From: Roseiarcus sp050010035 | GTDB lineage: Bacteria > Pseudomonadota > Alphaproteobacteria > Rhizobiales > Beijerinckiaceae | Length of the DNA stretch: 64,000 bases | NCBI GenBank assembly: GCA_050010035.1 | Contig: JBEKLU010000015.1 | Coordinates: forward strand, 1-64,000 | Direction: 5' to 3' | In this document: piece after piece, positions 60,919 through 64,000 of the stretch | How the letters are laid out: the number at the start of each line of letters is the position of its first letter | Position numbering within the stretch: position 1 is the first letter of the stretch | Program-made: the position numbers and the translations under genes | Notes under the pieces: model-generated | What the model was told of the DNA's origin: nothing | Databases searched by the model: none | What the model saw: only the letters and a program-made list of their open reading frames with translations

Positions 60919-61507
60919 TCCTACGCACTCCATACCAAATGGCCGGGCGGAATTCGCCGCCGCGAGCCGGTTCGCCACGAGACGAGGCGAGGATGGCGCA
61001 GGAAGGTTGCTCCTTTCTTACGCGGCCGCCGGATTCGGCGCGAGCGTGCGCTTTTTTCGTCCGCTCGATCGAATCGGGGCGTCGATTTTGCGAATAAAGC
61101 GACATAAAAGCGCTGCGCGTTAGCGGTTCGTTTACCCGCGTCGTTAACAATCCTTAGCAAGACGTCACCGCGCCGGCTCGCCTCAGGAGGCGTGATCCTT
61201 GTGCGCGAGCTGGCGCCGCGCGCCGCGGATCATTGGGCCAATAGAGTCGACTAGAGGCAAAAATTAAAGTGACACATCATCGCTAACGGCGCCGAATCAG
61301 CAAAGAGAATCAAGACGTTCCCATTCGAGCGGAATTAGTCCAGGGAAGGGGTTGCGCGAGTGAATCAGAATTTGTTAACCAATGCTGGTCACTCTGCGTG
61401 TCGAATCGGCCGGGCCCGCGTCCCGACCGCGCGCCGGCTGTCATGCGGCGCGAATGCGGCGGGGGTCACCGCGGTCGCGTGCCTAGGGGCAAGTCTGGGG
61501 ATTTAAC
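60919..61507. promoter_or_regulatory. fliJ-ctrA divergent control region with clustered GANTC sites
   Basis: This 589-bp spacer contains five GANTC motifs, the CcrM methylation target (61244, 61294, 61307, 61362, 61403), within 164 bp. CtrA half-site-like sequences occur too: TTAG-N7-TTTA near 61120, and TTAACC at 61374 shortly before the ctrA start. In Caulobacter, ctrA transcription depends on hemimethylation and CtrA autoregulation; the same layout is suggested here. No small gene is visible. Confidence 0.6.
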
Positions 61508-62209
61508 ATGCGGGTCTTATTGATCGAGGACGACAGCGCGACGGCGCAAAGCATCGAACTGATGCTCAAGTCCGAAAATTTCAACGTCTACGTCACCGAC
61601 CTCGGCGAGGAGGGCATCGATCTCGGCAAGCTCTACGATTACGACATCATCCTGCTCGATCTCAATCTGCCGGATATGTCGGGCTACGAGGTCCTGCGTT
61701 CGCTGCGCGTCACCAAGATCAAGACGCCGATTCTCATCCTCTCCGGCATGGCGGGCATCGAGGACAAGGTGAAGGGCCTCGGCCACGGGGCCGACGACTA
61801 TCTGACCAAGCCTTTCCACAAGGACGAACTCATCGCGCGCATCCACGCCATCGTGCGCCGCTCGAAGGGCCATGCCCAGTCGGTCATCATCACCGGCGAT
61901 CTCGTCGTCAACCTCGACCAGAAGACCGTCGAAGTGGACGGCGCCCGCGTGCATCTGACGGGCAAGGAATATCAGATGCTCGAGCTGCTCTCGCTGCGCA
62001 AGGGCACGACGCTGACCAAGGAAATGTTCCTCAACCATCTCTATGGCGGGATGGACGAACCGGAACTCAAGATCATCGACGTGTTCATCTGCAAGCTGCG
62101 CAAGAAGCTGGCGACGGCCTCCAACGGCCGCAACTATATCGAGACGGTGTGGGGCCGCGGCTACGTGCTTCGCGAGCCGTCGCCGGCCGACGAGCGCATC
62201 ACCGCCTGA
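61508..62209 (+). CDS. ctrA: Cell-cycle response regulator CtrA
   Basis: CtrA is the OmpR-type master regulator of the alphaproteobacterial cell cycle and flagellum. The 233-residue protein is nearly canonical: phosphoacceptor Asp51 in IILLDLNLPDMSGYEVL, ILSGMAGIEDKVKGLGHGADDYLTKPFHKDEL, and the winged helix with LTGKEYQMLELLSLRKGTTLTKEMFLNHLYGG and VDVFICKLRKKL-like recognition section. The ATG at 61508 is the conserved start. A clear terminator follows at 62251. Confidence 0.97.
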   Translation: MRVLLIEDDSATAQSIELMLKSENFNVYVTDLGEEGIDLGKLYDYDIILLDLNLPDMSGYEVLRSLRVTKIKTPILILSGMAGIEDKVKGLGHGADDYLTKPFHKDELIARIHAIVRRSKGHAQSVIITGDLVVNLDQKTVEVDGARVHLTGKEYQMLELLSLRKGTTLTKEMFLNHLYGGMDEPELKIIDVFICKLRKKLATASNGRNYIETVWGRGYVLREPSPADERITA

Positions 62210-62250
62210 GGCGGCGTTCGCGCCCCGGCCGTCGTCCCGTTCCGACGCGT

Positions 62251-62278
62251 CCCGCAGGCCGCAACCTGCGGGATTTTT
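62251..62278 (+). terminator. Rho-independent terminator of ctrA
   Basis: CCCGCAGG and CCTGCGGG form a perfect 8-bp stem around CCGCAA, followed by ATTTTT. It lies 42 bp after the ctrA stop and is the best intrinsic terminator in the window. Confidence 0.85.
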
Positions 62279-62671
62279 CATGCCCGCCGGCGAGCCCGCT
62301 CGCTGCGCGCCCCACGACGGCGTCGCGACGCCTTCGCCGAGGTCGGCTTCGACGAGCCGGCGACGCGCCGCGAACAGTTTTTCCGAAAGGGCCGGTTCGC
62401 CCCTCGCGCAGGCGCGCGCGCCCGGCGCGCGCTTGGCGGCGACGCCGAGCGGTTCGGCGACCGCGGCGCCGATAGAGTTGTGGCCGATCGTCGCGATCTC
62501 TCTGGGTTGCGACGACACGATTCTCCCTCGCGATGCGCCGTCCGCGCGGGCGTCGGCGCGACGATTCCGTTTCCCGCCGCCGGCATGGGTTGACTGCGAT
62601 CAAATACAGACGCGGCGTAGCGTCTATGTTTCCGCACGGCGAGGGTCGACGCCAGCGTCGCGGAGGGGGTC
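62279..62671. other. Intergenic region between ctrA terminator and acyl-CoA synthetase gene
   Basis: Apart from the upstream region of the synthetase gene (GGAGGGGGTC just before its ATG) I can support no gene here. A minus-strand frame from 62518 starts with PREIATIGHNSIGA, which has the look of some short alphaproteobacterial proteins. It continues through the terminator and antisense to ctrA, so it is not annotated. Confidence 0.4.
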
Positions 62672-64000
62672 ATGTCTGCGGAAGTCGGCGCGTCCGATCG
62701 CGCAACGATCCACAAGGATGTCCGGGCGCTCGCGCCCCCGCCCAACATGCCGGACTACGAGGCCGTGCGCCGGGAATTCACCTGGGAGCGGGCGCGTTCG
62801 TTTCTCGACGGGCTGCCCGAAGGGCGTGGGCTGAACATCGCGCATGAGGCGGTCGACCGGCACGCCAAGGGCGCGAGAGCCGAGCGCACGGCGTTGCGCT
62901 GGCTCGGCAAGGGTGGCGAGCGACGCGACATCAGCTACCGCGAATTGTCGGAAGCGACGAACCGCTTCGCCAATGCGCTGCGCGGGCTCGGCGTCGGCGA
63001 GGGCGGGCGCGTGTTCATTTTGCTGGGCCGCGTCCCCGAGCTTTACATCGCCTTGCTCGGCGCGCTGAAGGCGAAATGCGTCGCCTCGCCGCTGTTTTCC
63101 GCGTTCGGGCCGGAGCCGATCGCGACGCGACTCGAACTGGGAGAGGGGCAGGTCCTCGTCACCACGCAAGGCTTGTATCGGCGCAAGGTGGCGGCCTCGC
63201 GCGGACGACTGCCCAAGCTCGCCCATGTCGTGCTGATCGACGGCGACGGAACGGCGCCGGACACGCTGTCCTGGCCGCGTCTGATCGAGGAGGCGTCGTC
63301 CGAGTTCGTAATTCCTCCGACCTCTCCCAACGACATGGCGCTCGTTCATTTCACCAGCGGGACCACCGGCCGCCCGAAAGGCGCCGTTCACGTCCACGAG
63401 GCGATCGTCACCCACTACGCGACCGGGCTCTACGCGCTCGATCTGCATGCCGACGACATCTTCTGGTGCACCGCCGACCCCGGCTGGGTGACCGGCACGA
63501 GCTACGGCATCATCGCGCCCCTCGCCCATGGCGTGACCAGCATCGTCGAGGAAGCGGAGTTCGACGCGCAGACGTGGTACGGCATTCTCGCGCGCGAGCG
63601 CGTCACCGTATGGTACACGGCGCCCACCGCCATCCGCATGATGATGAAGCTCGGCGCGGCGGCGCTGGCGGATTTCGATCTTTCGGCGTTGCGATTCGCG
63701 GCGAGCGTCGGCGAACCGCTCAACCCGGAAGCGGTCGTGTGGAGCGCTCAGGCGCTCGGACGGCCGTTCCACGACAATTGGTGGCAGACCGAGACCGGCG
63801 GCATCATGGTCGCCAATTACGCCGCCATGGACATCAAGCCGGGCTCGATGGGGCGTCCGCTGCCGGGGATCGAGGCCGCCATCGTCCAGCGCGAGGGCGA
63901 CGGGCGGCTTCGCATGATCGACGATCCCGCCGAGCAGGGCGAGCTGGCGCTGAAGGCGGGCTGGCCGTCGATGATGCGCGGCTATCTGCACGAAGAGGAG
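62672..64000 (+). CDS. Acetyl-CoA-synthetase-type AMP-forming ligase (3' end outside window)
   Basis: 443 residues are visible. FTWERARSFLDGLPEGRGLNIAHEAVDRHA, HFTSGTTGRPKGAVH (P-loop), FWCTADPGWVTGTSYGI, WYTAPTAIRMMMKLG, HDNWWQTETGGIM and PGSMGRPLPGIEA are typical of the acetate/propionate-CoA ligase branch, closest to the AcsA type. The WWQTETG motif with Trp favours a short-chain acid such as acetate. GGAGGGGGT precedes the ATG. The C-terminal Lys domain lies beyond the window. Confidence 0.9.
   Translation, partial: MSAEVGASDRATIHKDVRALAPPPNMPDYEAVRREFTWERARSFLDGLPEGRGLNIAHEAVDRHAKGARAERTALRWLGKGGERRDISYRELSEATNRFANALRGLGVGEGGRVFILLGRVPELYIALLGALKAKCVASPLFSAFGPEPIATRLELGEGQVLVTTQGLYRRKVAASRGRLPKLAHVVLIDGDGTAPDTLSWPRLIEEASSEFVIPPTSPNDMALVHFTSGTTGRPKGAVHVHEAIVTHYATGLYALDLHADDIFWCTADPGWVTGTSYGIIAPLAHGVTSIVEEAEFDAQTWYGILARERVTVWYTAPTAIRMMMKLGAAALADFDLSALRFAASVGEPLNPEAVVWSAQALGRPFHDNWWQTETGGIMVANYAAMDIKPGSMGRPLPGIEAAIVQREGDGRLRMIDDPAEQGELALKAGWPSMMRGYLHEEE

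Noticed and set aside
61517..62518. Minus-strand frame beginning PREIATIGHNSIGA next to ctrA
   Set aside because: The first residues look protein-like, but the frame runs through the ctrA terminator and antisense through all of ctrA; no stop-bounded small gene can be defined.

Overview
The window is GC-rich chromosomal DNA from an alphaproteobacterium, most likely of the order Hyphomicrobiales. Supporting signs are ctrA beside fliJ with a promoter rich in GANTC sites, AddAB instead of RecBCD, a three-subunit PntAA/PntAB/PntB transhydrogenase next to an aa3-oxidase subunit IV gene, the CobO-CobQ pair, a BTLCP protease and an ACC deaminase with a divergent AcdR-type regulator. A methylotroph or methanotroph relative (Methylocystaceae/Beijerinckiaceae) is my impression only. 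There is no rRNA, tRNA, CRISPR array or recognisable transposase gene.

Layout. 1-3.5 kb: end of a spermidine-synthase-like membrane protein, a lipoprotein hydrolase, a Sel1/TPR-like protein and a periplasmic binding-type protein. 3.6-10.2 kb: addB-addA. 10.3-10.9 kb: a palindromic repeat element and an orphan parD antitoxin at the 5' side of addB. 11-13 kb: cobO-cobQ. 13.2-23.7 kb: a carrier-protein-rich region. It holds an ACP/AMP-ligase/SDR operon, a foreign-looking low-GC gene, a beta-hydroxyacid dehydrogenase, a seryl-tRNA-synthetase-like amino acid:[carrier protein] ligase, an acyl-CoA-dehydrogenase-fold enzyme, its divergent carrier protein, a FadD-like ligase and a flavin reductase. 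The last two follow metY and metA on the same strand. 26-32 kb: an MFS transporter, lgt-midA-pgeF, a class IV aminotransferase and a sulfotransferase-like gene. 32-37 kb: acdR/acdS, a Phd/PIN toxin-antitoxin pair and kup.

37-43.5 kb: housekeeping genes (BTLCP, YbhN-like, pncA, GST, queG, two YdcH-type proteins), an HTH protein and a RelE/Xre toxin-antitoxin pair. 43.9-49.6 kb: a surface region with a large YadA-type trimeric autotransporter (about 48 head repeats of 14 residues) flanked by a glycosyltransferase and a sulfotransferase. 50-55 kb: chaB, a methyltransferase, a PDZ protein, purEK, rpsU and a TPR lipoprotein. 55.3-56.1 kb: an unrecognised two-gene unit whose larger protein has a TIR/nucleoside-deoxyribosyltransferase-like look. 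56.3-60.4 kb: an SDR behind a strong palindromic operator, then pntB (frameshifted as read), pntAB, pntAA and oxidase subunit IV. 60.5-64 kb: fliJ, ctrA and the start of an acetyl-CoA-synthetase-type ligase.

Points that stand out: (i) the amino acid:[carrier protein] ligase cluster, whose dehydrogenase-like enzyme has lost the usual catalytic Glu; (ii) two toxin-antitoxin modules, each bordered by a duplicated piece of a neighbouring gene (kup 3' end; 191 bp of the HTH gene 5' end), plus an orphan parD at a repeat-element junction; (iii) the two-gene TIR/NDT-like unit; (iv) the pntB frameshift; (v) genes without a normal start codon (queG, addB) and TTGA start/stop overlaps (addA, cobQ).
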